Of a DNA stretch of 64,000 nt, positions 24,908 through 33,686 are shown piece by piece (position 1 is the stretch's first letter; each line of letters starts with the position of its first letter). This DNA is from JAVVHE01 sp032249695. Its GTDB lineage: Bacteria > Pseudomonadota > Alphaproteobacteria > Sphingomonadales > Sphingomonadaceae. Under the pieces are notes generated by a model. The model saw nothing but the letters and a program-made list of their open reading frames with translations, was not told the DNA's origin and did not search any database. The position numbers and the translations under genes were made by a program. The stretch lies in contig JAVVHE010000004.1 of NCBI GenBank assembly GCA_032249695.1, positions 62,001 to 126,000 on the forward strand, given 5' to 3'.

Positions 24908-26726
24908 CTGCCTTTACCGGCTGGTCAGGCTGACTTGCGGAGGTCATCGCCGCAGCCTGCGCCCGTTCGAAGAAACTTTCGTGGAGATCGCGCCGGCCAA
25001 GGATCAGTGCGCGCTGCTCCGCAAATAGAGCCTCCGCCCTCAGGCCACCATCCGCCAACGCCGCCGTCAAACCATCCGCCACCGCTTGCCGCGCCGCACG
25101 GTTCTGATCCACGGCGGCCAAAGCCTCCGCCCGCAGGTGGAGCGAACCGGCCGGTCGCCGCGCCCCGAGCCGCGCGGTTGCCATGCGCGCCCAGTCGCAA
25201 AGCTGACCGAGCCCACACAGGCCCAAGTTGTTCTGAAGACCCGCCCTGTCAAGGTCTGGAACCGCAGCGAGCGAACCGACGATGGCATCGCGCAGTCGCG
25301 CTACTCGGGCGTTCGTCACGGGAATGGCTGCGATGAGTTCGAGGCAGTCGCAACCCTCTTCGGGAGCGTCGAGCAAGTCTGTGAGCAGCCCCAACACTTC
25401 GCGCTCGCGCGCCGATAGCAGCGCAGCACGCGGCCTGACCGCAGCTGGCGAAGCCGAACCGCGTCCGCGCTTCCAGCCGAACCGGTCCCAGAAATGGTCG
25501 CGGAACTGCTGCTCGTACTGGCGGCGCACCTCGCGGTCGCTGATCGTCGCGGTCAGCTCGGCAAGCGCCGCCTTCAGCCCCGCGCGGCCCTCCGGCGTCT
25601 CGGTCTCGGCCGCGGCCAGCATCGCGCGCCACAGCATCGCGTGAAGCGGTTCGGCGGCGGCGAGCACAGATTGCATCGCAGAGGGACCGCTTGAGCGAAC
25701 GAGATCATCGGGATCCTGTCCCGCGGGGAGCGTCGCAATTCGCACCGATCGGCCCGGAGCCAGCCCGGGCAGTGCGCGGCGCGCCGCCTTCTCGGCGGCC
25801 TTCAGCCCCGCTGCGTCGCCATCGAAGCAGAGCACCGGCTCCGGCACCAGCCGCCAGGCGAGAGCAAGCTGGTGTTCGGTGAGCGCAGTGCCCAGCGGCG
25901 CGACCGCCTCGGCAATCCCCGCCTGCGCCAGCGCGATCACGTCCATATAGCCCTCGACCAGCACCAGCCGGGCGCGTTCGCGGGCTGGGGCTGCGGCTTG
26001 GTCGAGGTTGAAGAGGAGGCGGCCTTTATCGAACAGCGGGGTGTCGGGGCTGTTCAGATATTTGGGCTTCACCTCGCCCAGCGCGCGGCCGCCGAACCCG
26101 ACGGGCCGCCCGCGCGCGTCGCGGATCGGGAAGATCAGGCGGCCGCGGAACCGATCGAAGCTGAGCTCCTCGCCCTCGGGCTGGATCAGCAGCCCGGCTT
26201 CGACCAGCAGCGGCTCGGGGTGTTTCGCCAGCGCGCGCTTCAGCGCGGTGCGGTCATCGGGCGCGAAGCCGAGCCCGAACGCGCGCGCCGTTTCCACCGT
26301 CACGCCGCGCCGCTCCAGATAGGCGCGCGCCGCGCCCCCCCGGTCGCCCCACAGCTGCGCTTCGAACCAGCGCTGCGCCCCGGCGGTGACATCGTACAGC
26401 GTCGCCGCGCGCTCGGCCTTCGCGCGCGCCTGCGGCGTCGGCGCGGGCACCTCCAGCCCAGCGGCGGCCGCAAGCTCCTTCACCGCATCGAGGAAGCTGA
26501 GGCCCTGCTTCTCGGTCAGCCAGCGGATCGCATCGCCGTGCGCACCGCAGCCGAAACAGTGATAATGGTCGGCATAGACGTAGAAACTGGGCGACTTCTC
26601 GTTGTGAAACGGGCAGCAGCCCCGCCAGTCGCGCCCCGCGCGCGTCAGCTTGACCGCGCGCCCGACGAACGTCGGCAGATCGGTCCGCGCGCGCAGCTCG
26701 TCGAGGAAGGCGGGGGAAAGGCTCAC
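24888..26726 (-). CDS. dnaG: DNA primase
   Basis: This 612-residue primase makes RNA primers for replication. The CHC2 zinc ribbon is seen in CCPFHNEKSPSF and HCFGCGAHG near residues 35-60, followed by the RNA polymerase core with FAPDDRTALKRAL and FRGRLIFPIRDARGRPVGFG, and the TOPRIM motifs LVEGYMDVIALAQAG and PVLCFDGDAAGLKAA. GTG 26726 is the start because it overlaps the stop of the GatB/YqeY gene and gives the standard VSLSPAFLDELR N-terminus. The frame remains open upstream only as a shadow. It lies in a three-gene operon with rpoD, a variant of the macromolecular-synthesis operon. Confidence 0.97.
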   Translation of the reverse strand: MSLSPAFLDELRARTDLPTFVGRAVKLTRAGRDWRGCCPFHNEKSPSFYVYADHYHCFGCGAHGDAIRWLTEKQGLSFLDAVKELAAAAGLEVPAPTPQARAKAERAATLYDVTAGAQRWFEAQLWGDRGGAARAYLERRGVTVETARAFGLGFAPDDRTALKRALAKHPEPLLVEAGLLIQPEGEELSFDRFRGRLIFPIRDARGRPVGFGGRALGEVKPKYLNSPDTPLFDKGRLLFNLDQAAAPARERARLVLVEGYMDVIALAQAGIAEAVAPLGTALTEHQLALAWRLVPEPVLCFDGDAAGLKAAEKAARRALPGLAPGRSVRIATLPAGQDPDDLVRSSGPSAMQSVLAAAEPLHAMLWRAMLAAAETETPEGRAGLKAALAELTATISDREVRRQYEQQFRDHFWDRFGWKRGRGSASPAAVRPRAALLSAREREVLGLLTDLLDAPEEGCDCLELIAAIPVTNARVARLRDAIVGSLAAVPDLDRAGLQNNLGLCGLGQLCDWARMATARLGARRPAGSLHLRAEALAAVDQNRAARQAVADGLTAALADGGLRAEALFAEQRALILGRRDLHESFFERAQAAAMTSASQPDQPVKADDGENG

Positions 26727-27178
26727 CCGGCGAGGACGGTCTTCGCCAGCGCGCTCGCTGCGCCCATGTCGATGCTCTGGCCCAGCCTGGCTTTGATCGC
26801 GCCCATCAGGCGGCCCATGTCTTTCGGCCCGTCCGCGCCGATCTCGGCCGCGAGCGCCCGCACCGCCGCCTCGGCCGCAGCCGCGTCCATCTGCACGGGC
26901 AGGAAGCTTTCGATGACGGCCAGCTCGGCACGCTCTGCCGCCGCCAGTTCGGCGCGGCCGCCGGCGTCGAACATCTCGATCGATTCGCGGCGCTGCTTGG
27001 CCATCTTGCGCAGCACGTCGGTCACCAGCGCGTCGTCGTCCGCCGCGGCCGGGCCGGTGCGCGCGTTGATGTCGGCATTCTTGATCGCCGCGCCGATCAG
27101 GCGCAGCGCTGCCACGCGCGCGCTGTCGCGAGCCTTCATCGCTTCGGTCGTGGCAGTCTTGATCTGATCGCGAATCAC
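26723..27178 (-). CDS. GatB/YqeY domain-containing protein
   Basis: The 151-residue protein has the YqeY fold: N-terminal IRDQIKTATTEAMKARD, VAALRLIGAAIKNAD, RESIEMFDAGGRAELA, ESFLPVQMD and the C-terminal tail domain with GPKDMGRLMGAIKARLGQ. The family resembles the tRNA-binding tail of GatB, but its role when free-standing is not settled. GTG 27178 starts IRDQIK with AAACCCTTGCG upstream and no obvious strong SD. It leads the dnaG-rpoD operon, overlapping dnaG by four bases, and is divergent from carA with only 42 bases between. Confidence 0.92.
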   Translation of the reverse strand: MIRDQIKTATTEAMKARDSARVAALRLIGAAIKNADINARTGPAAADDDALVTDVLRKMAKQRRESIEMFDAGGRAELAAAERAELAVIESFLPVQMDAAAAEAAVRALAAEIGADGPKDMGRLMGAIKARLGQSIDMGAASALAKTVLAG

Positions 27179-27220
27179 GCAAGGGTTTCCGAATCGGCAA
27201 TCCCGCCCCATAGCACGCCC

Positions 27221-28387
27221 ATGCCGACGCACGCACCCGATGGAGCCACCGCCGTTCTCGTTCTGGCCGATGGTTCGGTTCTGTGGGGGCGCGGCTTCGG
27301 CGCCGAGGGCGTTGGCGTGGGAGAGCTGTGCTTCAACACCGCGATGACCGGCTATCAGGAGGTGATGACCGATCCGTCCTATGCGGCCCAGATCGTCACC
27401 TTCACCTTCCCGCATATCGGCAATGTCGGTGCGAATGCCGAGGATGTCGAGGCGACCAACCCGCACGCGATCGGCTGCGTGGTGCGCGAGGATCCGACCG
27501 CGCCGAGCAGCTGGCGTGCCGAGCGCAGCTTCGACGACTGGATGGCTGCGTGGGGCAGGATTGGCATCGCAGGGCTGGATACGCGCGCGCTGACGCGGCG
27601 CATCCGGCTGCACGGCGCGCCGAACGCGGTCATCGCCCATGCGCGTGACGGGATGTTCGATGTCGAGGCGCTGAGCGCGCAGGCGCGCGCCTGGCCGGGG
27701 CTGGAGGGGATGGACCTGGCCAAGGAGGTCTCCACGCGCCAGACCTATCGCTGGCGCGACGGCGGCTGGACGCTTGGCCGCGGCTATGCGCGCGACAAGG
27801 CGGCCGAGGATGCGCCGCACGTGGTGGCCATCGACTACGGGCTGAAGCGCAACATCCTGCGCCGCCTGGTCGAGGCGGGGGCGCGCGTGACCGTGGTGCC
27901 AGCGACCGCGACCGCGCAGGAGGTGCTGGCGCTGGAGCCCGATGGCGTGTTCCTATCGAACGGCCCCGGCGACCCGGACGCGACGGGCGAGTATGCGGTG
28001 CCGGTGATCCGCGACCTGCTGGCGACGATGAAGCCGCTGTTCGGCATCTGCCTCGGCCATCAGCTGCTGGGGCTGGCGGTGGGGGCGCGCACCACCAAGA
28101 TGCACCAGGGCCACCGCGGCGCGAACCATCCGGTGAAGCGGCTGGGGGACGGCGCGGTGGAGATCACCAGCCAGAATCACGGTTTCGCGGTGGAGGCCGA
28201 CAGCTTGCCCGCTGGCGTCAACGCAACGCATGTCAGCCTGTTCGACGGCAGCCTCGCCGGGCTGGAGCTTAAGGACCGGCCCGTGCCCGCGTTCAGCGTG
28301 CAATATCATCCCGAGGCGAGCCCCGGCCCCGAGGACAGCCGCTACCTGTTCGACCGCTTCGTGGGCACGTTGAAGCGCGAGCGCTGA
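27221..28387 (+). CDS. carA: Carbamoyl-phosphate synthase small subunit
   Basis: This 388-residue subunit hydrolyses glutamine and channels ammonia to CarB for arginine and pyrimidine synthesis. It has the N-terminal CPSase domain (GFGAEGVGVGELCFNTAMTG) and a class I glutamine amidotransferase domain with the nucleophile Cys in FGICLGHQLL and the His/Glu pair in YHPEASPGPEDS. carB is not next: the gene after it is a TonB receptor on the other strand. The promoter must lie in the short gap to the GatB/YqeY gene or inside it. Confidence 0.97.
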   Translation: MPTHAPDGATAVLVLADGSVLWGRGFGAEGVGVGELCFNTAMTGYQEVMTDPSYAAQIVTFTFPHIGNVGANAEDVEATNPHAIGCVVREDPTAPSSWRAERSFDDWMAAWGRIGIAGLDTRALTRRIRLHGAPNAVIAHARDGMFDVEALSAQARAWPGLEGMDLAKEVSTRQTYRWRDGGWTLGRGYARDKAAEDAPHVVAIDYGLKRNILRRLVEAGARVTVVPATATAQEVLALEPDGVFLSNGPGDPDATGEYAVPVIRDLLATMKPLFGICLGHQLLGLAVGARTTKMHQGHRGANHPVKRLGDGAVEITSQNHGFAVEADSLPAGVNATHVSLFDGSLAGLELKDRPVPAFSVQYHPEASPGPEDSRYLFDRFVGTLKRER

Positions 28388-28435
28388 GCGCGGCAGGCCG
28401 GGCCTGACGGGCTCCGCCGGCGTCACATTGGCGTG

Positions 28436-28470
28436 AGAAAGGGGGGCTCCGAATCGCTCCGAAGCCCCCC
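28436..28470 (-). terminator. Rho-independent terminator after the TonB receptor gene
   Basis: On the minus strand an eight-base stem GGGGGGCT/AGCCCCCC, with a 14-base loop that can pair further, is followed by TTTCTC. It lies about 30 bases after the stop of the TonB receptor gene. On the plus strand no T-run follows, so it probably serves mainly the receptor gene, though it could also stop carA transcripts. Confidence 0.8.
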
Positions 28471-28498
28471 TGATCGGCGCCTGCGTGCGACGCAAAGC

Positions 28499-31400
28499 CT
28501 AGAATTCGAACCGCGCGCCGATCCGCATCGACCAGAGCGACTGGCGGCCGAAGGTCTGCACGTTCGGCGGCGAGAAGTTCGAATATTGATACTGGGCGCA
28601 GCTGTTGGCGCCCTGAGCCACACACGACACGTTGACGAGCGGCGCGACATAGCCGGCGGTGAACGGCACCTGCCGCAGCTGGCCCCACGCCGGGTTCAGG
28701 AGGTTGAGGAAGTTCTCCAGGTCCGCAAAGACGCGGACGCGCGGCCGGTAGCCGGCGAATTTCGGCAGCGGGATTTCCTGATCGGCGTGAAGATCGATCT
28801 TGAAGAAATCGGGCGACGTGCCCGTATTCTTGCCGACGATGCGACCCTGCGGCAGGTTGTTTTGCTGAACGAATTGCTGGAATGCTGCAAAAGCGAAGTT
28901 GTTGGCATAGGTGACCAGCGGGTCAGCCGTGATGCTGGACACGTTCGGCACGTAGAGAAGATAGCGGCTGGTAGCACCCAGCGTGCCGAAAACGGGGCTG
29001 CGGCCCGCACCAGGATCGTTCATCGTGTAGCTGAACGGACGGCCATTCCGCCATTCGCCGAACATCTGGAAGCGCGTCTTGTAGTCGCCGAAGAAGGCGT
29101 GGGAATATCCAACGTTGAACTTGATGGCGTTGGTCGTTTCGTAATTGGAGCGGCCGTAGGCAGCCCGGTTCGGATCGACCATCACCGTCAGGCCATAGTT
29201 GGAACCCGCGGTGGACGAGGTGACCGAGCCGACATCCTTCACATTCTGGTAGGTGTAGCTGGCGCCGACGTTCAAGCCGAAGCCCCAAGCCTTGTCGAAC
29301 CGCGCGACGAGAACGTAGCCGCGGCCCTTGTTGCTGGAACGCAGCAGCAGATCCTGGTTGGTGCCGGGAAGGCCGCCGCTGCAGGTGGTGGTGTTGCCGC
29401 CGAACGCAACATAGCGCGGACGGCCATCGGGCAACGGCGTCGCACACTGGATCGAACGAAGATCGGTATAGTCGTTGGCGTGGTTCACTTCGGAATACAG
29501 GATATCGGCGCCGAAATTCCAGTTGTCGCCCAGGAACCCCAGGTTCTGCCGCCGATCGACCGAAAGGCTGACCTTCCATTGCGAAGGAATTTCATAGTTG
29601 GGGCTGAGAGCGTTGACCGTCGCGGTCGACAGCGCGCCGGTGTTGGTCTGCAGGTAGTTGAGGACCGTCGGATCGAAGACGCCTAGGCGGACGTTGTTGA
29701 GCGCCGCCTGGCCGATCGCGGTTGCCGCGGCCCCGCTCAAGCCGGGGACGGTGAAGCCCGTGGTGGTCCGCTGAATGTCGATCGAATTGAACGCGATCCC
29801 GGTGTTCGAAAAGCTGTTGGACAGGAACACGTCGGCCGAACCACCGGCGAACAGGCCGCCGCCGCCGCGAACGACCGTGCGCCGGTCGGGCTTCCAGGTT
29901 ACGCCGAAGCGCGGCTGCAGCACGTCGCGGCCGTCATAGGTTTCCTGGTTGGTGAAACCGTAACGTCCGACAAAATCGGAATTGAGGATCGGACGGCTGC
30001 CCGACACGAAAAAGTCATAGCGCAGGCCGGCGGTGACATTCAGATTATTGGTGATGTCCCAGCTATCCTGCAGCGCGAACGTGAACTGGTTATAGTTGTA
30101 TCGCGCCGCGGGATCGCGGCCGCCGATCGGCTGCGCCAGACGCAGGCGGTTGGCGTTGCCCGCCGAGAAGTCAGCGATGCTATCGAAATAATAGTCACCG
30201 GTGAAACGCTGCACGAACAGGTTGTAGACGTCCTGGTGCTGCCAGATGAACACCGTCTTCAGCAGGTGGTCGCCAGCCTGGTAGCGCGCGGTCACGTCGC
30301 CCTGCCAGGTTTCGACGTTCAGCAGGTTCGCCTGGCGAGAGATGTCCGGCCCGAACACCAGCGTCGTCGATCCGATCGGCACGTTGACGTTGCCGCCCTG
30401 CAAGCAGTTCTGCAGTCCGGTGCCGGCGTTTCCGGCGGTGACACCCGAATTGGGTGGGTTGACCGGGTCGGTGCAGACATTGAACTGCGGCCCGGGAGCG
30501 CCCAGCGACGGTACGCTCTGATCGAAATTGCGGTATGAGATGCGGGTTTCGGTCGACAGCTTGTCGGACCATTGCGAGTTCAGCTGCAGGATGCCCGAGT
30601 TGATCGTCTGACGCTGCGAATAGAAGTTCGACCGCAGGCTGAGAAGCGGGTTGGCCACAGTGGCATTCTGCGTGACGCCGTTGAACTGGTTGACGCCGTC
30701 ATTGTAGATGTAGGTGAAGATCAGGCGCTGCTTGTCGCTGACGTTCCAGTCGATCTTCGCGGTGGCTTTTTCGTCGGTCTCCTGCGTCGTCCCAATGATG
30801 CCGAGCGTGTCGTAGCCGTAGCGCGACTGGGCGATGGCGCTCACCTGGTCGACGGTCGCCTGCGTCAGGCCTGGCGTGGGCACCGGAAAGCCGGCGAGGC
30901 CCTGCTGAACCGGCCTACCTTCCTTCAGTTTCTCATACGAGAAGCTGAAGAACAGCTTGTCCTTGAAGATGGGGCCGCTGATGAAGCCGCCGAAGTTGTC
31001 CGAATCGAAATCCTGGCGGATCTTCTGGCGGGTCGGCCCCTTGCCCGTGGTGTCGCCGGCGAGGCTGTCGCCGCTGTAGGTGTAGAAACCCGAGCCCGTG
31101 AATTTGTTGCCGCCCGAGCGGAGCACGACATTGACCGAGCCGCCGGTGAAGTCACCCTCGGCGATATCGAAGGGCGCGACCTTGACCTGCAGCTGCTCGA
31201 TCGCGTCGAGCGGCACCGGACCGCGCGTGGTGGGCAGGCCGCCCGCGTTCAGGCCGAAATTGTCCGAAAAGCGCACGCCGTCCACCGCGAAACGGTTGGT
31301 GCGGAGATTTTGGCCGGCAATCTCGATCGCGCGGCCATTTGTCAGATCCACCTGCGCGAACGGGCTGCGACGGACGATGTCGCGGATGTCGCGGTTGACC

Positions 31401-31837
31401 GACGCGACGCTTTTGATCTGCTCGGCATCGAGCGCTGTGACCGGGCCCTGGCTCAGCGTGTAGGTGGGAGCCGGACCACGCCGACCGGTAACGACGATCG
31501 CGGCCGTGTTCAGCGTCACGGGAATGCGCGTCACCAGGCCGGCCTGAAGCTGCACGTTGTCGATGGCGGTCGCTTCGTAGTTCGGTGCCGCGACCGTGAT
31601 GGTGAACGGGCCGCCGATGCGCAGGCCGGAGGCGACATATTGCCCCGAAGCGTCGGTCGTCGTGCGCGTCGTGGTGCCCGACGGTTCGTGGCGTATCGTC
31701 ACCGCCGCGCCCGCGACCGCGTTGCCGCTTGCGTCGGTCACTTCACCGCGAACCGACGAGGTCGTCTCCTGCGCGTAGACGGCAGTCGTAGTGGCGAGCA
31801 GCAGAGCAAATGCTGCTACCGGACGGATCGAACGCAT
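28499..31837 (-). CDS. TonB-dependent receptor with N-terminal carboxypeptidase-regulatory-like domain (Oar-like)
   Basis: This 1112-residue outer-membrane protein starts with a signal peptide (MRSIRPVAAFALLLATTTAV, ending near YAQE). A CarboxypepD_reg-like domain follows at about 28-110 (VRGEVTDASGNAVAGAAV), then a plug domain (SVNRDIRDIVRRSPFAQVDL, RFAVDGVRFSDNFGLN) and a long beta-barrel ending in an aromatic residue (GARFEF). The Oar-like subgroup is large; its ligands are mostly unknown and may be peptides or carbohydrates. There is no adjacent TonB, ABC transporter or enzyme set to reveal the substrate. A terminator follows it. Confidence 0.93.
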   Translation of the reverse strand: MRSIRPVAAFALLLATTTAVYAQETTSSVRGEVTDASGNAVAGAAVTIRHEPSGTTTRTTTDASGQYVASGLRIGGPFTITVAAPNYEATAIDNVQLQAGLVTRIPVTLNTAAIVVTGRRGPAPTYTLSQGPVTALDAEQIKSVASVNRDIRDIVRRSPFAQVDLTNGRAIEIAGQNLRTNRFAVDGVRFSDNFGLNAGGLPTTRGPVPLDAIEQLQVKVAPFDIAEGDFTGGSVNVVLRSGGNKFTGSGFYTYSGDSLAGDTTGKGPTRQKIRQDFDSDNFGGFISGPIFKDKLFFSFSYEKLKEGRPVQQGLAGFPVPTPGLTQATVDQVSAIAQSRYGYDTLGIIGTTQETDEKATAKIDWNVSDKQRLIFTYIYNDGVNQFNGVTQNATVANPLLSLRSNFYSQRQTINSGILQLNSQWSDKLSTETRISYRNFDQSVPSLGAPGPQFNVCTDPVNPPNSGVTAGNAGTGLQNCLQGGNVNVPIGSTTLVFGPDISRQANLLNVETWQGDVTARYQAGDHLLKTVFIWQHQDVYNLFVQRFTGDYYFDSIADFSAGNANRLRLAQPIGGRDPAARYNYNQFTFALQDSWDITNNLNVTAGLRYDFFVSGSRPILNSDFVGRYGFTNQETYDGRDVLQPRFGVTWKPDRRTVVRGGGGLFAGGSADVFLSNSFSNTGIAFNSIDIQRTTTGFTVPGLSGAAATAIGQAALNNVRLGVFDPTVLNYLQTNTGALSTATVNALSPNYEIPSQWKVSLSVDRRQNLGFLGDNWNFGADILYSEVNHANDYTDLRSIQCATPLPDGRPRYVAFGGNTTTCSGGLPGTNQDLLLRSSNKGRGYVLVARFDKAWGFGLNVGASYTYQNVKDVGSVTSSTAGSNYGLTVMVDPNRAAYGRSNYETTNAIKFNVGYSHAFFGDYKTRFQMFGEWRNGRPFSYTMNDPGAGRSPVFGTLGATSRYLLYVPNVSSITADPLVTYANNFAFAAFQQFVQQNNLPQGRIVGKNTGTSPDFFKIDLHADQEIPLPKFAGYRPRVRVFADLENFLNLLNPAWGQLRQVPFTAGYVAPLVNVSCVAQGANSCAQYQYSNFSPPNVQTFGRQSLWSMRIGARFEF

Positions 31838-31934
31838 CGGGCAGGCCTTTCAGGTGTGAACGCGGCCGCCATTAGCCGAGCCGGTGTTACAGTTTTACGT
31901 CACCGCGGCTGGCACCGCTCACATGTTCGGCCGC

Positions 31935-31952
31935 TGTTGCCGCACTGCAACA
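31935..31952. promoter_or_regulatory. Inverted repeat upstream of the TonB receptor gene
   Basis: A perfect inverted repeat, TGTTGC-N6-GCAACA, lies about 100 bases upstream of the receptor start and just after the M23 peptidase gene. It could be an operator for the receptor or a weak hairpin at the end of the peptidase transcript. No T-run follows on either strand. Confidence 0.3.
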
Positions 31953-31994
31953 TGGAGCCGAGAGGACCGGGGATGTCCGGACAAAACCGGGCGG

Positions 31995-33470
31995 CTAAGC
32001 CCCGGCAGCCCCGGCAGCCCCGGCAGCTCCGCCGGTTCTCGCCGCTGCGACGCGCGCCGGAGCACGCCCGGCGCTGCGCATCCGGTCGAGAGTCGCGCGG
32101 AAACGTTGCAGGGCGGGCCCGCCCAGCTGCGGGCCGCTGACGAACTTCGCGGAGCGCGGGTTGACCGGAGCGCCGCCCTGCCAAGCCTCGAAATGAAGAT
32201 GCGGCCCGGTGGAAAGGCCGGTGGACCCGACCATGCCGATCAGCTGGCCCTGCTGCACCATCTGGCCGGGCTTGGCGACGATGCGGCTCATATGACCGTA
32301 GGCGGTCGCAAAGCCGCGACCATGCTCGATCTTCACGTAATTGCCGTGGCCGCCGTGCCAGCCGGCGAAGCTCACCCGCCCGCTCGCGGCGGCGAGGATC
32401 GGGGCGCCCGATGGTGCGCCGAAATCGACTCCCTGGTGAAAGCGCGAATAGCCGAGAATGGGGTGCATCCGAAGGCCGAAGCCCGATGTCAGCCGCGCGC
32501 CCGCGACCGGCGTGCCCATCAGCCCCTTCTTGACCGAGGACCCGTCGCTGAGGAACCACGCCTCGCGCCCGCCGAAGCTCCACGGCAGCATCTCGATATC
32601 GTCGGCGCGGCTGCGCTCCAGCTTGGCGTAGAGCAGCTTGCCGGTAACCGTCTCGCCCGTCTCGGCGCGCGCATGTTCGATCACCGCGACGAAGCGGTCC
32701 GATCCGCGCACGTCGCGCTCGAAATCGATGCGGTAGGCAAGCAGGCGCGCGATCTGGTCGGCGATTGGCTCGGGCATCCCCAGCGCCTCGGCCGAATCCC
32801 AGAAGTCGCGGCCGACACGGCCTTCGATGCGCAGCGGCGTGCGGTCGATCGCGATCGGGATGCGAGTGAGCGCAAGCGAGCCGTCGGCTGCGCGCGACAG
32901 TTCCAGCTTCAGATCGAACGCCGCGCGGAAGGCGAGCTTCTCCAGCGGGCGCGGCACCGACTTGGTCTCGCGGCGGCCAAGCGTCAGGTCGATCGGCAGC
33001 CCGGCCTTCAGCGAGTCGAGATCGGCTGCACCTCCGGCGAGGCTGACGGCCGCGCGCGCGTCCTCGGCGCCGACTCCCGCCCTCGCCAGCGCAGCGGCAA
33101 ACCCGCCCTCGCGCGCGACGCGCGCCACCAGCTGGATGCGCGGCCGCTCGGGCGGCTCGGCGAGGCGAAGCACCGACTTCGCGGGCGCCACCGCCTCGCC
33201 ACGGCCGACCGCTCCGAGCGCGAGCGGATCGGTCTCCAGATCCATCAGCGCCTCGGGCGCCAGCGGCGGAGCGGCGGGCGCGTCGACGGGCGTGATCCGC
33301 GCGCCCGCGATGATCGCCGCCGAGATCAGCGCTGCGAGCGTCAGCAGCCCGCGCAACCAGCGCGCCGAGCCGTGAGCCGAACAGAGATCGACCGCGAGGC
33401 CGCCGCGGGCCTGGGTGCCGCCGGGGAAGGCCACCACCTCCGCGGAGCGGCGCAACGCCAATTCGCTCAA
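31995..33470 (-). CDS. M23 family metallopeptidase (LytM-type peptidoglycan endopeptidase)
   Basis: The 491-residue protein has a cytoplasmic N-terminus, one transmembrane helix (RGLLTLAALISAAIIAGA, about 40-57), a long periplasmic region including an OapA/LysM-like part, and a C-terminal M23 domain at about 330-455. Zinc ligands are visible in RFHQGVDFGAP and GPHLHFEAW, with YGHMS between them. It should cut peptide cross-links in peptidoglycan. The C-terminus is a short Gly-Ala repeat made by a 9-base tandem repeat. The gene is divergent from the helicase gene across a 216-base gap. Confidence 0.92.
   Translation of the reverse strand: MSELALRRSAEVVAFPGGTQARGGLAVDLCSAHGSARWLRGLLTLAALISAAIIAGARITPVDAPAAPPLAPEALMDLETDPLALGAVGRGEAVAPAKSVLRLAEPPERPRIQLVARVAREGGFAAALARAGVGAEDARAAVSLAGGAADLDSLKAGLPIDLTLGRRETKSVPRPLEKLAFRAAFDLKLELSRAADGSLALTRIPIAIDRTPLRIEGRVGRDFWDSAEALGMPEPIADQIARLLAYRIDFERDVRGSDRFVAVIEHARAETGETVTGKLLYAKLERSRADDIEMLPWSFGGREAWFLSDGSSVKKGLMGTPVAGARLTSGFGLRMHPILGYSRFHQGVDFGAPSGAPILAAASGRVSFAGWHGGHGNYVKIEHGRGFATAYGHMSRIVAKPGQMVQQGQLIGMVGSTGLSTGPHLHFEAWQGGAPVNPRSAKFVSGPQLGGPALQRFRATLDRMRSAGRAPARVAAARTGGAAGAAGAAGA
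31998..32024. repeat. Three tandem copies of a 9-base unit at the M23 peptidase C-terminus
   Basis: The unit AGCCCCGGC occurs three times without mismatch, with a fourth degenerate copy after it. It encodes the Gly-Ala-Ala repeat at the protein end, right before the stop codon, so copy number could change without damaging the enzyme domain. Confidence 0.9.
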
Positions 33471-33686
33471 CGTCCCCAGCCCTCACCCTTCCGGAACCCT
33501 GACCCTCGCCCGCGCGGCGACGCGCGCGCAACGGTCGCAGGCTGCGGTTTCGCCGAACGGAATCCTGGATGCGACGAAGCGAAAGGGCCCTTTTCTCAGC
33601 CTACGGCTTCTCCACATGTTTGCGGTGATCGAGTTTCAGGCAGCCTTGCCATTGCGCCACCGCGCCAGCACGGTCGCGGTCGGCTT

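Noticed and set aside
33582..33593. Palindrome AAAGGGCCCTTT in the gap between the M23 and helicase genes
   Set aside because: It has no loop and is too short to be a terminator; it could be an operator, but there is no second site or other support.
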